DNA of 64,000 nt from positions 744,001-808,000 of the forward strand of contig NZ_RQPJ01000002.1 in NCBI RefSeq assembly GCF_003957295.1. Reading direction: 5' to 3'. The position numbers and the translations under genes are program-made. Numbering within the stretch: position 1 is the stretch's first letter; the number at the start of each line of letters is the position of its first letter. The stretch is from Arenibacter aquaticus. Lineage in GTDB: Bacteria > Bacteroidota > Bacteroidia > Flavobacteriales > Flavobacteriaceae. Below the pieces are notes generated by a model. That model had not been told where the DNA came from. It saw only the letters and a program-made list of their open reading frames with translations, and did not search any database. Below are positions 45,292-52,559 of this stretch, one piece after another.

Positions 45292-46371
45292 TTACCGAAT
45301 ACTTATTTTGGCCCCATTGTACAACTTCCCGTCGGCAGATAGTATGTACGCTTCCTCAGCGGATAGTCCGGACAATATTTCAACACTATCGCCATAAGTC
45401 CTGCCCAAACGCAACCAGCGCAATAGTGCCGTATTGTTTTCACTTACCGTATATACTCCGGATAACTGACCATTTTGCACCACGGCATCCAAAGGAATAA
45501 GTACTTTGTTGGTATTCTTCTTTTTTACCGTTGGAAATTGAACTGTAGCATACATTCCGGAGAGCAGGTTATACTCGGTTTTGTCCAGCATCACCTTAAC
45601 CATATACTGACCTCCTGTATTTTTTGCCGATGTACTCACCTCTTCCACTTTTCCCTTAACGGCTTCATTAAGCGTTTTGATCAAGACCGTTACTTCCGAT
45701 CCGGATTTAATCTGAAGAATCTCCGATTCTGGTACCATGGCCAATACTTGAAAATCCCCAGGGCTTTCTACTTCCAATAAGGGCATTCCAGGATTTGCCA
45801 TATCCCCAACCTTTATAAATTTGTTGGTCACTACACCGTTAAAAGGAGCCCGTATATTGCTATAAGAAAACTGTGCGTTCACCTCATTCTTCATTTGCTT
45901 GGCCGCTTCCAAGCGTGCCTTGGCCATGTTATAGTTGGCCGAAATGTCATCTACTTCCTTTTGGGAAGCACTGTTCTCCTTAAAAAGGGCAGTATACCTG
46001 TTGTAATCTTTTTCGGCTATGTTAAAGGCCGCTTTTGCCTCGGCTATTCCAGCATTTACCTGGGCCAGTTTGGCAGAAAGATCAGCATTGTTAATACTTA
46101 TCAATAGTTGCCCCCTACTTACCTTATCCCCAACCTGTGCATATATCTTATCTACATAACCCATCATACGGGTACTGATATTGGCACTGTTCACCGCCTC
46201 TATTTTTCCACTGGCGGTTAGGTAGGTACCACCTTTCTGTTCAGAAACCGTATTCACCTTTACCGTAACAGCGGGAGTATTATCCAGCTCCACTTTTTTG
46301 TTATCATTCCCACAACTACTAATCGTCATGACTAGGGTGATGAGCGCTACTGTGTATAATTTTGTTTGCAT
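45292..46371 (-). CDS. RND efflux periplasmic adaptor (membrane-fusion) lipoprotein
   Basis: A 359-residue adaptor with signal peptide and lipobox ISSC at residue 19-20. It contains the barrel-sandwich/lipoyl hybrid halves (GKIEAVNSANISTRMMGYVDKIYAQVGDKVSRGQLL and FSYNIRAPFNGVVTNKFIKVGDM), separated by a helical hairpin (about 100-165, coiled coil), then the beta-barrel and membrane-proximal domains. It links the permease to the TolC-like channel. It lies 72 bp after the TolC gene and precedes the permease gene on the minus strand. Confidence 0.93.
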   Translation of the reverse strand: MQTKLYTVALITLVMTISSCGNDNKKVELDNTPAVTVKVNTVSEQKGGTYLTASGKIEAVNSANISTRMMGYVDKIYAQVGDKVSRGQLLISINNADLSAKLAQVNAGIAEAKAAFNIAEKDYNRYTALFKENSASQKEVDDISANYNMAKARLEAAKQMKNEVNAQFSYSNIRAPFNGVVTNKFIKVGDMANPGMPLLEVESPGDFQVLAMVPESEILQIKSGSEVTVLIKTLNEAVKGKVEEVSTSAKNTGGQYMVKVMLDKTEYNLLSGMYATVQFPTVKKKNTNKVLIPLDAVVQNGQLSGVYTVSENNTALLRWLRLGRTYGDSVEILSGLSAEEAYILSADGKLYNGAKISIR

Positions 46372-46443
46372 GATTTTCGTTTAATTTTTAGTGCTGTATG
46401 CACATATTCTGTTTTGCTTCCTTTGAGTTATGGCCTAAACCTA

Positions 46444-47748
46444 TTATTCCTTGGTTAAATATTTTACATAGGCCAAGGCGTAGTTATAATTATAAATGGT
46501 GGTATAATACTCCAATTTCTTTTGGGAAAATTGTGTTTCCGCATTGAGGAGATCGCTTGTTTTCTCCAAGCCCTGTTCAAATCTGTTGGTACGTATGCGC
46601 AGGGATTCTTCCGACTGTTGCATGGCCAGGGAGGTAAGCTCCAAATTATTTTTGGCATCTTGAAGCAAGCGCATGGCCCTATTTAATTCTACCTGACTTT
46701 CCGCCTTATATTGATGCAGTTCCAATTTGGATTTTTCGTATTCGGCCTTACTTTTTTGAGTTTTTCCAAAACGTTTGCTGCCTTCAAAAATGTTCCATTT
46801 TAATTCTGCCCCTATCAAATATCCATTGGCATTGCCCTGAAATATTTCATCATCGTGCAATTCGTAGGTTCCAAAAGCATTTAAGCTAGGAAGGAAACTC
46901 ATTTTATCTGCCCTGTGCATTTGTTGGTATGCCTCAGTGGACAAGGCCATAGCCTGTACGTCCTTTCTATTTTCGGGCAATCTTTCCGTAAAAATATCGC
47001 TGACCATTAGGGTCAAGGAATCCGATGGCCGTAAAAGACCATAGTTATCATCGTTCATCAAAACCGACAGCTTATTGGAAACATTATGGACATTGCTCTG
47101 GGCGTACTGCAACTGATTCTCTATTTCGGTAAGCCTAACCTCAACGGCCAGGACATCCGATTTTTGAAGATACCCCTGTTTAAAACTATTTTCGGCCAAA
47201 CGCCTATTTTCATTGGCGGCTTTCTTTGCCTGTTCCAAAACGGTGACCGACTTATACGCCAATTGTAATTGCATATAGGTCTTTTCTACCTCTAGATCTA
47301 TATAGTCATTGGTCCTATCCGCCTTTAACCCAATAGCATTCAATTTGGCCTTGGCCGCCTTGCGTTGATATATTCCGTCCAGATTCACCAAAGGCTGCTG
47401 CACTACTATACGTGTAGCATAATCCTGTATCTGACTGGGGTTGTTCAATAAAAGGGGATTAAAATCGGCTTGGGTCAAAATTTCCTGGTTCAATTTAGAA
47501 CCAAATGCCATCAAGGGATTGGTGGTCGCTATTGCAGTATGGGATACACTTATATTGGGCAAAATCACCACATTGGACTGATTATAATCTCCCTTGGCGG
47601 CCAACACATTCTGTTGGGATATTTTTATGGTATTGTTATTTTCCCTCACTTTTTTAAGCACTTCCTCCTTGCTGATCAACACGCTTTCCTGAGCGTGCAC
47701 AAAGGACAAGCTGCCCAAAAATGAAAGTATGTATATGATATTCTTCAT
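46444..47748 (-). CDS. TolC family outer-membrane efflux channel
   Basis: A 434-residue protein: signal peptide (about 1-20, ending VHAQ), then the two structural repeats of TolC-like channels, dominated by long helices (KAAKAKLNAIGLKADRTNDYIDLEVEKTYMQLQ region and its second copy near 330-410). Conserved small features are the LNQEILTQADFNPLLLNNP strand region and the C-terminal LLNAETQFSQKKLEYYTTIYNYNYA. It forms the exit duct of the tripartite pump. It is the first gene of the operon and is preceded by a -7 element and two palindromic operators. Confidence 0.93.
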   Translation of the reverse strand: MKNIIYILSFLGSLSFVHAQESVLISKEEVLKKVRENNNTIKISQQNVLAAKGDYNQSNVVILPNISVSHTAIATTNPLMAFGSKLNQEILTQADFNPLLLNNPSQIQDYATRIVVQQPLVNLDGIYQRKAAKAKLNAIGLKADRTNDYIDLEVEKTYMQLQLAYKSVTVLEQAKKAANENRRLAENSFKQGYLQKSDVLAVEVRLTEIENQLQYAQSNVHNVSNKLSVLMNDDNYGLLRPSDSLTLMVSDIFTERLPENRKDVQAMALSTEAYQQMHRADKMSFLPSLNAFGTYELHDDEIFQGNANGYLIGAELKWNIFEGSKRFGKTQKSKAEYEKSKLELHQYKAESQVELNRAMRLLQDAKNNLELTSLAMQQSEESLRIRTNRFEQGLEKTSDLLNAETQFSQKKLEYYTTIYNYNYALAYVKYLTKE

Positions 47749-47767
47749 GTTGTATGTTTATTTAAGA

Positions 47768-47775
47768 CAAAATTA
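47768..47775 (-). promoter_or_regulatory. candidate -7 promoter element of the RND efflux operon
   Basis: Minus strand TAATTTTG, an exact TAnnTTTG, 19 nt upstream of the TolC-like start codon. No good -33 TTTG is present at the usual distance; the first palindromic operator begins there instead, which fits an activator-dependent promoter. Confidence 0.5.
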
Positions 47776-47797
47776 GGGGGAGGAAAAGGATTGCACA

Positions 47798-47834
47798 GTA
47801 ACCAATGTTACCCACAACTGTAACCAATGTTACC
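47798..47834 (-). promoter_or_regulatory. tandem palindromic operator upstream of the RND efflux operon
   Basis: Two exact copies of GTAACCAATGTTACC (47798-47812 and 47820-47834), each a palindrome GTAAC-N4-GTTAC, repeated with a 22-bp period, i.e. two turns of DNA on the same face. They start 22 bp upstream of the -7 element. Exact duplication of a 15-bp palindrome next to a promoter is strong evidence of a regulator site; which protein binds is unknown. Confidence 0.75.
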
Positions 47835-48202
47835 GAGGAAAAAAATCAGTGATCCTATAACAACACACATATTGGAGTTCCAACTGTTCCTAGCTATTTT
47901 AGATTATTGGGGTATGGCCTTCCTAGGCTAAACATTGTGGCTCATAAGTATCCCCTCAAAATTCAAGGTCCTTGCCAAAACCCCCAAGGTGTTTATAGGG
48001 ATGGTATTGTAGGTTTTGCTGTACTGTTGTGATGGCAGCATTGATTGAGACTTTAATACAATGGGCAAAAAAGTTGCATGAAGTGGTTCACATAGGGCAA
48101 CTCCAATTTTTTTGGGGAAATTCCTTCCTTATTTGCCCAAGTATTAATGTATTTGGAAAGGGCCTAGAGTATTTGGTTGGAATAAGGGTGGGGAAAGAAA
48201 AA

Positions 48203-48222
48203 TAATTGCTGCCAAGCAATTA
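48203..48222 (-). terminator. intrinsic terminator of the cytochrome c operon
   Basis: On the minus strand TAATTGCT-tggc-AGCAATTA is followed by TTTTTCTTT, a classical hairpin plus T-run, 115 nt past the cytochrome gene stop. Confidence 0.7.
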
Positions 48223-48336
48223 AATGGAGCAATCCCATGAAATAAAATATCTACACAGCGTACAACCATCCTATAGTCCCTGCTAAACCCCTATACAAGT
48301 ATGGTCCATATCCTATTGCCCATTGGCGCAACTATC

Positions 48337-49341
48337 TTACTTATTCTCGTTGAACACCACGCTCCAGATGCCACGCACCTCATTTGCGCTATAGCCAATA
48401 GCCTTATCGTCTGGATATAATTTTTGGAGTACGGCCATAGTAGAGGGTTTAATCTGCTCCACAGGTTTTCCATGGCATTGCAGGCAAATGGCATTGGTGA
48501 CAATAGGATAATATACATTTACCTCCCCCTTGTGGGTCTTTACAATAGGCTCTATTTTCAAGCCCGCAGCAAGCTGTTTTTTAAAGGATGCTATATATTC
48601 CAATTCTTCACTATTTGCGCTATTGGCCATATTTCTGGGTTTATCGGTGACCCTTTTTATGATGGCATTGTTCATTAAAGATATACTATCGGTGAGCTTT
48701 AGGGCCTGTAGGTTACAGAATTCCACAGCGCCTCCCGTACCCCTCTCCTGAATGGCTTTCATTAAATTTTTACCCAAGGCCGACTTTGCACTTTTGGCAT
48801 AGCCAAGACCCTGGTTACCATATATAGATTGGGCTATTTCCTGACGATCACCCTTCATTCCTTTCCCATTGCCTTTTCCATTTTTATGTTCTTTCTGAAA
48901 ATGGTCATCAAACCATTCGGGCTTGGGAATTTCATTTTCGTACATATATTCCGCTATCTGCACAATGGTCTCTTCGGGATAGGGCTGATAGGGCATTATT
49001 CCGAACCGCTTCAAAGCTCCTGGCATTTTTGATTTCTCAATTTTTGGTTCGTTTATCCAATCTACCATAGCCTCAATGAACTGCTTTTTGGTAGTCGTAG
49101 CATATAAATAATGCTTCTTAACCGCAACCATGGGCGGAGCAAGCATGCTGGCCTCGGAGGCTGTGGGACTGTGACATAAATAGCACTCCCTCTCAATTAT
49201 TTTTTTACCTGGGTGTGTAGTTGCCTTATCACCGGTCCCTTCTTTGGATGTGGTCTCAACCGGTTTATACTCTGTTTTTTTGGCATCCTTACAGCCCGCA
49301 AGAGTCATTAAAAAGATTGTCAAGAAAGCTAAATATTTCAT
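48337..49341 (-). CDS. cytochrome c fused to a Tll0287-like (DUF3365) heme domain, lipoprotein
   Basis: A 334-residue periplasmic lipoprotein (lipobox LAGC, Cys17). Residues about 45-135 form a small c-type cytochrome: heme motif C53-Y-L-C56-H57 and a Met in KSKMPGAL or GIMPYQPY as the likely axial ligand. After a Lys/Gly-rich linker (about 148-165, KNGKGNGKGMKGD), residues about 170-334 match the DUF3365/Tll0287-like domain with a second heme site C286-L-Q-C289-H290. Such proteins are redox sensors or electron carriers. Combining both domains in one chain is notable. It lies 18 bp after the HMA protein gene and ends at a terminator. Confidence 0.85.
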   Translation of the reverse strand: MKYLAFLTIFLMTLAGCKDAKKTEYKPVETTSKEGTGDKATTHPGKKIIERECYLCHSPTASEASMLAPPMVAVKKHYLYATTTKKQFIEAMVDWINEPKIEKSKMPGALKRFGIMPYQPYPEETIVQIAEYMYENEIPKPEWFDDHFQKEHKNGKGNGKGMKGDRQEIAQSIYGNQGLGYAKSAKSALGKNLMKAIQERGTGGAVEFCNLQALKLTDSISLMNNAIIKRVTDKPRNMANSANSEELEYIASFKKQLAAGLKIEPIVKTHKGEVNVYYPIVTNAICLQCHGKPVEQIKPSTMAVLQKLYPDDKAIGYSANEVRGIWSVVFNENK

Positions 49342-49359
49342 ACAGCTTATTTTTTTAAT

Positions 49360-49632
49360 TTATTCCTTTATCAACCTACCCGTTGCACAGCTAAGAAAAG
49401 ATTTGGCCCTATCTCCTAGGCCATTCTTCGCGTCCACAGTTGGATATCCCAAGGCTTTAAGTTTATCCCTTAAATCTTGGGTGGCGGCAACATTATTGGA
49501 TTCAAAAGTTACCGTTCCCAAGTCTACATCCACCATAACATCTGTAATATTCTCCAATTCATATAATTTGGTGGTAATGGTCTTTGCACAACCCCCACAT
49601 TTTATATTTTGAACACCAAGTGTCAATTTCAT
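49360..49632 (-). CDS. HMA-domain metal chaperone-like protein
   Basis: A 90-residue cytoplasmic protein with one ferredoxin-fold HMA domain (about 1-67) and the metal motif KCGGC (C12, C15). The usual strands VDVDLGTVTF and LKALGYPT are present. A short C-terminal extension SFLSCATGRLIKE with a third Cys follows. It likely carries Cu(I) or a similar soft metal. It sits between the rhodanese gene (46 bp) and the cytochrome gene (18 bp), probably one transcript. Confidence 0.87.
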   Translation of the reverse strand: MKLTLGVQNIKCGGCAKTITTKLYELENITDVMVDVDLGTVTFESNNVAATQDLRDKLKALGYPTVDAKNGLGDRAKSFLSCATGRLIKE

Positions 49633-49678
49633 AGCATTAATTTAAGACAAATATTAAAATCTATTAAGCTATCGGTAA

Positions 49679-50023
49679 TTATCTCCAACGCATATATCCT
49701 CCCTTGAGGTCATAAACTTTTTCAAAGCCCATCCCTACCAATTTACGAGCTGCTCTCTGACTTCTTGCCCCTGAACGGCAATAAAGGTAAACGGGCTCTT
49801 CTCTCGGCATTTTTTCAAAGGATCTTTCAAAGTTCCCAGCATTAAAAATATCAATATTTATAGCATTTTTTATGTGACCCGCTCCGTATTCATTTGGAGT
49901 GCGTACATCTACAAGAAAAACCTTTTTCCCTGATATTGCCTCTGAAAAATCAGATGGATCTAATATTTCTATTGTATCGGATTTCTCTTTACTTGTTCCG
50001 AAAAGTGTACTGAAAATGGACAT
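49679..50023 (-). CDS. rhodanese-like domain protein
   Basis: Single-domain rhodanese (114 residues from the start at 50023, MSIFSTLFG). A Met at 50104 would add 27 residues lying inside the leader hairpin and is not favoured. The active-site loop is Y-C82-RSGARSQRA, and FLVDVRTPNEYGAGHI is the usual CH2-A-like segment. Such proteins transfer sulfane sulfur (thiosulfate or persulfide) to acceptors such as cyanide or thiols. No signal peptide, so it is cytoplasmic. First gene of a set with HMA and cytochrome genes, suggesting thiophilic metal or sulfur stress response. Confidence 0.88.
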   Translation of the reverse strand: MSIFSTLFGTSKEKSDTIEILDPSDFSEAISGKKVFLVDVRTPNEYGAGHIKNAINIDIFNAGNFERSFEKMPREEPVYLYCRSGARSQRAARKLVGMGFEKVYDLKGGYMRWR

Positions 50024-50062
50024 ATTTTTTTGTTTAGATTTTTTGATAGGGAATGTTAAGAA

Positions 50063-50098
50063 AAGGAAACTGCCACCTTTTGCGGTGACCGTTTCCTT
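50063..50098 (-). promoter_or_regulatory. leader hairpin upstream of the rhodanese gene
   Basis: AAGGAAAC and GTTTCCTT (8 bp), extended by further pairs around a 6-nt loop, lie 40 nt before the rhodanese ATG. On the minus strand the hairpin is followed by TTTTCTTAA, as in an attenuator or terminator. No minus-strand gene is seen upstream that it would end, so a regulatory role is possible. Confidence 0.45.
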
Positions 50099-50104
50099 AA
50101 ACAA

Positions 50105-50559
50105 CCAACCAAAACATTTAATACGGTAAAGATACTACAGGGACGAAGTCCGCACAGCAACCTTTGTTACATTCACAATCCACCCAAAAGTCACAAGGCC
50201 AGGCATTTCCTTAAAAATTTGACGGTTTATCGGCTACCAACACCTATGGTAATTTTGTTAAAGATGACTACTACACCATACCCCTAAACTATCCTGAAAA
50301 CAGCTCATTGATTGGGACCTTGGACCTTGGCTTTAATAAATATTACTCAATGCACATTATATATTAACCCTAACCAATATTTATTTGGTTTTATTGATTA
50401 AAATAAGTTAATATTATTGTATTGTTTAGCACAGTTGATCATCATATACATGTTTAACACCTAATAAAAACCGCAATATTAGAAGGCGTATTGCCCTGAT
50501 GATCCTTATGCTATATAGATAGTTTGGCACCATAATAATCAAAAAGACCCATACCAGAC
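50105..50559. other. 455-bp intergenic region, possible gene remnant
   Basis: It should contain the divergent promoters of the rhodanese set and of the plus-strand glycan operon. A startless plus-strand frame at 50215-50367 (50 codons, containing YYTIPLNYPENSSLIG) has protein-like composition and may be the tail of a lost gene; support is weak. Confidence 0.35.
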
Positions 50560-51810
50560 ATGTTTAACCAATATTGTACAAAGGCCATGCACAAAAATGT
50601 ATTAATACCCTTGGTTTGGGTTTACTTATTTTTTCTTTCTCCCCAACTATTTTCACAAAAGGTAAATGAGTTTCCCAAAAAAACCGACCCGCTGCACAAA
50701 AAGGTGGCCATGTTTAATGAATTAATGCTTGGCAACCATTGGAACGAAGGAGCTATTATGCAACATGTAATCTTCCCACCTGCCGGATTGGACAGGCCTA
50801 TCATAGGCTCCCAAGCCGATTGCCTGGACCCTACATCAGAAATGCTGGCCGCTTATTCCCATAAGTATGCCATTACCAAAAACCCCAAGGACAGGAAAAT
50901 AGCCAATGAAATTTTTCAGGCCATATTGAAATTGGAAAAGGTAACGGGCGTGGAGGGCTTGGTAGCCCGTAGTTTTAACCAAACCAATGAACCGCTATGG
51001 CATGAGGAAGTATTTTGGTACCATGAATGGCATCAATCTACTTCCATGCCCGGTTACCGTTGGCTGGGCGATTTAAGTGCCGATAAATTCACCTCCATTT
51101 TCTATGGAGTGGGGACTTTCTGGGAACTCTGTGCCGATGCGGCATACAAAGAGAAAGCAGCCGCCCTGCTGGACCGATTTATAGGGCGGGTAGTGGATAA
51201 CAATTTTAAACTTACGGACCTGGATGGAAAAATGACCTTATGGGGCAACTTTTGTCCCAATCTCCCGCACCAAGAACTCAACTCCCTGGAAATGCTGGCC
51301 GCCCTAAAGGTAACCCACCATATTACAGGCAAGGAACGCTACAATGCGGCCTACCACATGCTTATAGACCGCTATCACTATGACGACCACCAAATAAATT
51401 CCAAAATTCTATTTCCCAAGGAATGGCGAAATGTAGGGGACGACTACCACGCTGCACGTTCTCTCTACATGCTTATGCGATTGGAGGACGACCCCAACCT
51501 ACTTAACAAATACCGTATGAATCTTAACAGACACTGGTACGATTGGAGGGATATAGAATTTACCTGGGAAAGCAATATTTGGTTTCTAATGGTCTATAAG
51601 GTACTTACGGGTGAGGATATCTTTACCGAAGAGAAAGAACAGGGCATTAAGGATATGTGGGGGTTTGACCGTAATACGAGGGAATTTAAAATTCCTCAGA
51701 AAGATGGAAGTATTAAATTGGTAAAGGCGGAAGAGGAACGCACTGCCGCCGCTATGATTAGAAACTATTGGTTTGGGAGGTATTACGGTATAATTGATGA
51801 AAAATGGTAA
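50560..51810 (+). CDS. secreted protein of unknown function, helical barrel-like, candidate glycan-active enzyme
   Basis: A 416-residue exported protein. Met10 (50587, MHKNVLIPLVWVYLFFLSP) gives a clean signal peptide ending in LFSQ and is the likelier start. The mature part is helical with Trp/His/Asp-rich loops (WHEEVFWYHEWHQS, FYGVGTFWELCADAA, WGNFCPNLPHQELNS, RHWYDWRDIEFTWESNIWF), which suggests an (alpha/alpha)-barrel as in several glycoside hydrolase and polysaccharide lyase families. I cannot assign a family. It is the first gene of a plus-strand operon with a SUMF1-like gene, a GH20-like lipoprotein and two aldolase-family genes. Confidence 0.6.
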   Translation: MFNQYCTKAMHKNVLIPLVWVYLFFLSPQLFSQKVNEFPKKTDPLHKKVAMFNELMLGNHWNEGAIMQHVIFPPAGLDRPIIGSQADCLDPTSEMLAAYSHKYAITKNPKDRKIANEIFQAILKLEKVTGVEGLVARSFNQTNEPLWHEEVFWYHEWHQSTSMPGYRWLGDLSADKFTSIFYGVGTFWELCADAAYKEKAAALLDRFIGRVVDNNFKLTDLDGKMTLWGNFCPNLPHQELNSLEMLAALKVTHHITGKERYNAAYHMLIDRYHYDDHQINSKILFPKEWRNVGDDYHAARSLYMLMRLEDDPNLLNKYRMNLNRHWYDWRDIEFTWESNIWFLMVYKVLTGEDIFTEEKEQGIKDMWGFDRNTREFKIPQKDGSIKLVKAEEERTAAAMIRNYWFGRYYGIIDEKW

Positions 51811-52526
51811 TCACAAATAATAAGATGCACATGAAAACTTTTTTATCATTGCTAAGCTTGTTGGCACATTCACTTTTAGTTGTTGCGCAGGAAGGGCCTA
51901 CCCCTCCAGAAGGAATGGTCTATGTCCCAGCAGGGGAGTTCATTATGGGGAGTACCTATGGCGACCCGGATGAGCGGCCACGGCAAATTGCGAGTACCAA
52001 GGCCTTTTTTATTGATAAATATGAGGTGAGCAATGAAGAATTTGCTAGGTTCGACCCTTCTTTTAAGTTTCCCCCCGAAAAAAAGAACAATGCCGTAATT
52101 GTCACCTGGTCCCAGGCCGATGCTTATGCTAAATGGGCCGGAAAACGACTTCCTACGGAGAAAGAATGGGAAAAAGCTGCCAGAGGCACAGATGGTCGTG
52201 TTTTTCCTTGGGGCAATACCTATGATAATACCTATGTAGTTTGGGACCAAAAAGAAACTCGCGGGGCTTCCATAGCCAAACCTGCAAGTCCATATGGCTG
52301 TTATGATATGGCTGGAAGCGTATGGGAATGGACTTCGGATTGGTATAAACCATACCCCGGAAATACCGTTCCCATGGAACAATACGGTGAAAAATATAAA
52401 GTAATGCGGGGAGGGTCCAACTTTAACAACCATTCCTTTATACGTACCTCACATCGCTATTATGTATTGCCCGAGAAAATACACGTATACCCCGTTGGCA
52501 TACGATGTGTAAAGGACATTGATTAA
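51804..52526 (+). CDS. exported SUMF1/formylglycine-generating-enzyme fold protein lacking catalytic Cys
   Basis: A 240-residue protein overlapping the previous gene (ATGGTAA junction), though an in-frame Met at 51825 or 51831 gives a tidy signal peptide ending in VVAQ. The FGE-sulfatase fold is clear: PPEGMVYVPAGEFIMGS, IDKYEVSNEEFARF, GKRLPTEKEWEKAARG, PWGNTYDN, GSVWEWTSDWY and VMRGGSNF. The two active-site Cys found in true formylglycine-generating enzymes after RGGS are absent (NNHSFIRTSHRYY), so sulfatase activation is not expected. No sulfatase gene is visible nearby. Role may be binding or scaffolding. Confidence 0.85.
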   Translation: MVITNNKMHMKTFLSLLSLLAHSLLVVAQEGPTPPEGMVYVPAGEFIMGSTYGDPDERPRQIASTKAFFIDKYEVSNEEFARFDPSFKFPPEKKNNAVIVTWSQADAYAKWAGKRLPTEKEWEKAARGTDGRVFPWGNTYDNTYVVWDQKETRGASIAKPASPYGCYDMAGSVWEWTSDWYKPYPGNTVPMEQYGEKYKVMRGGSNFNNHSFIRTSHRYYVLPEKIHVYPVGIRCVKDID

Positions 52527-52559
52527 CACTTTGGGATGCCTTAAAATAAATGATTTAAA

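Larger units (their letters stand above)
47749..48336. other. 588-bp intergenic region with the efflux operon promoter and a terminator
   Basis: No gene. The left end carries the efflux promoter and operator elements listed separately; the right end has a hairpin terminator at 48203-48222 serving the cytochrome gene. The middle part (47850-48200) shows no feature I can name. Confidence 0.5.

Noticed and set aside
44901..45500. Plus-strand 199-codon frame across the RND gap
   Set aside because: It is antisense to the permease and adaptor ends and runs through the palindromic repeats; no protein motifs.
50023..50104. Longer N-terminus of the rhodanese protein
   Set aside because: The added residues lie across a stable hairpin and show no domain; the start at 50023 gives the normal rhodanese length.
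51804..52526. Active formylglycine-generating enzyme for sulfatases
   Set aside because: Both active-site Cys are missing and there is no sulfatase gene in the window.
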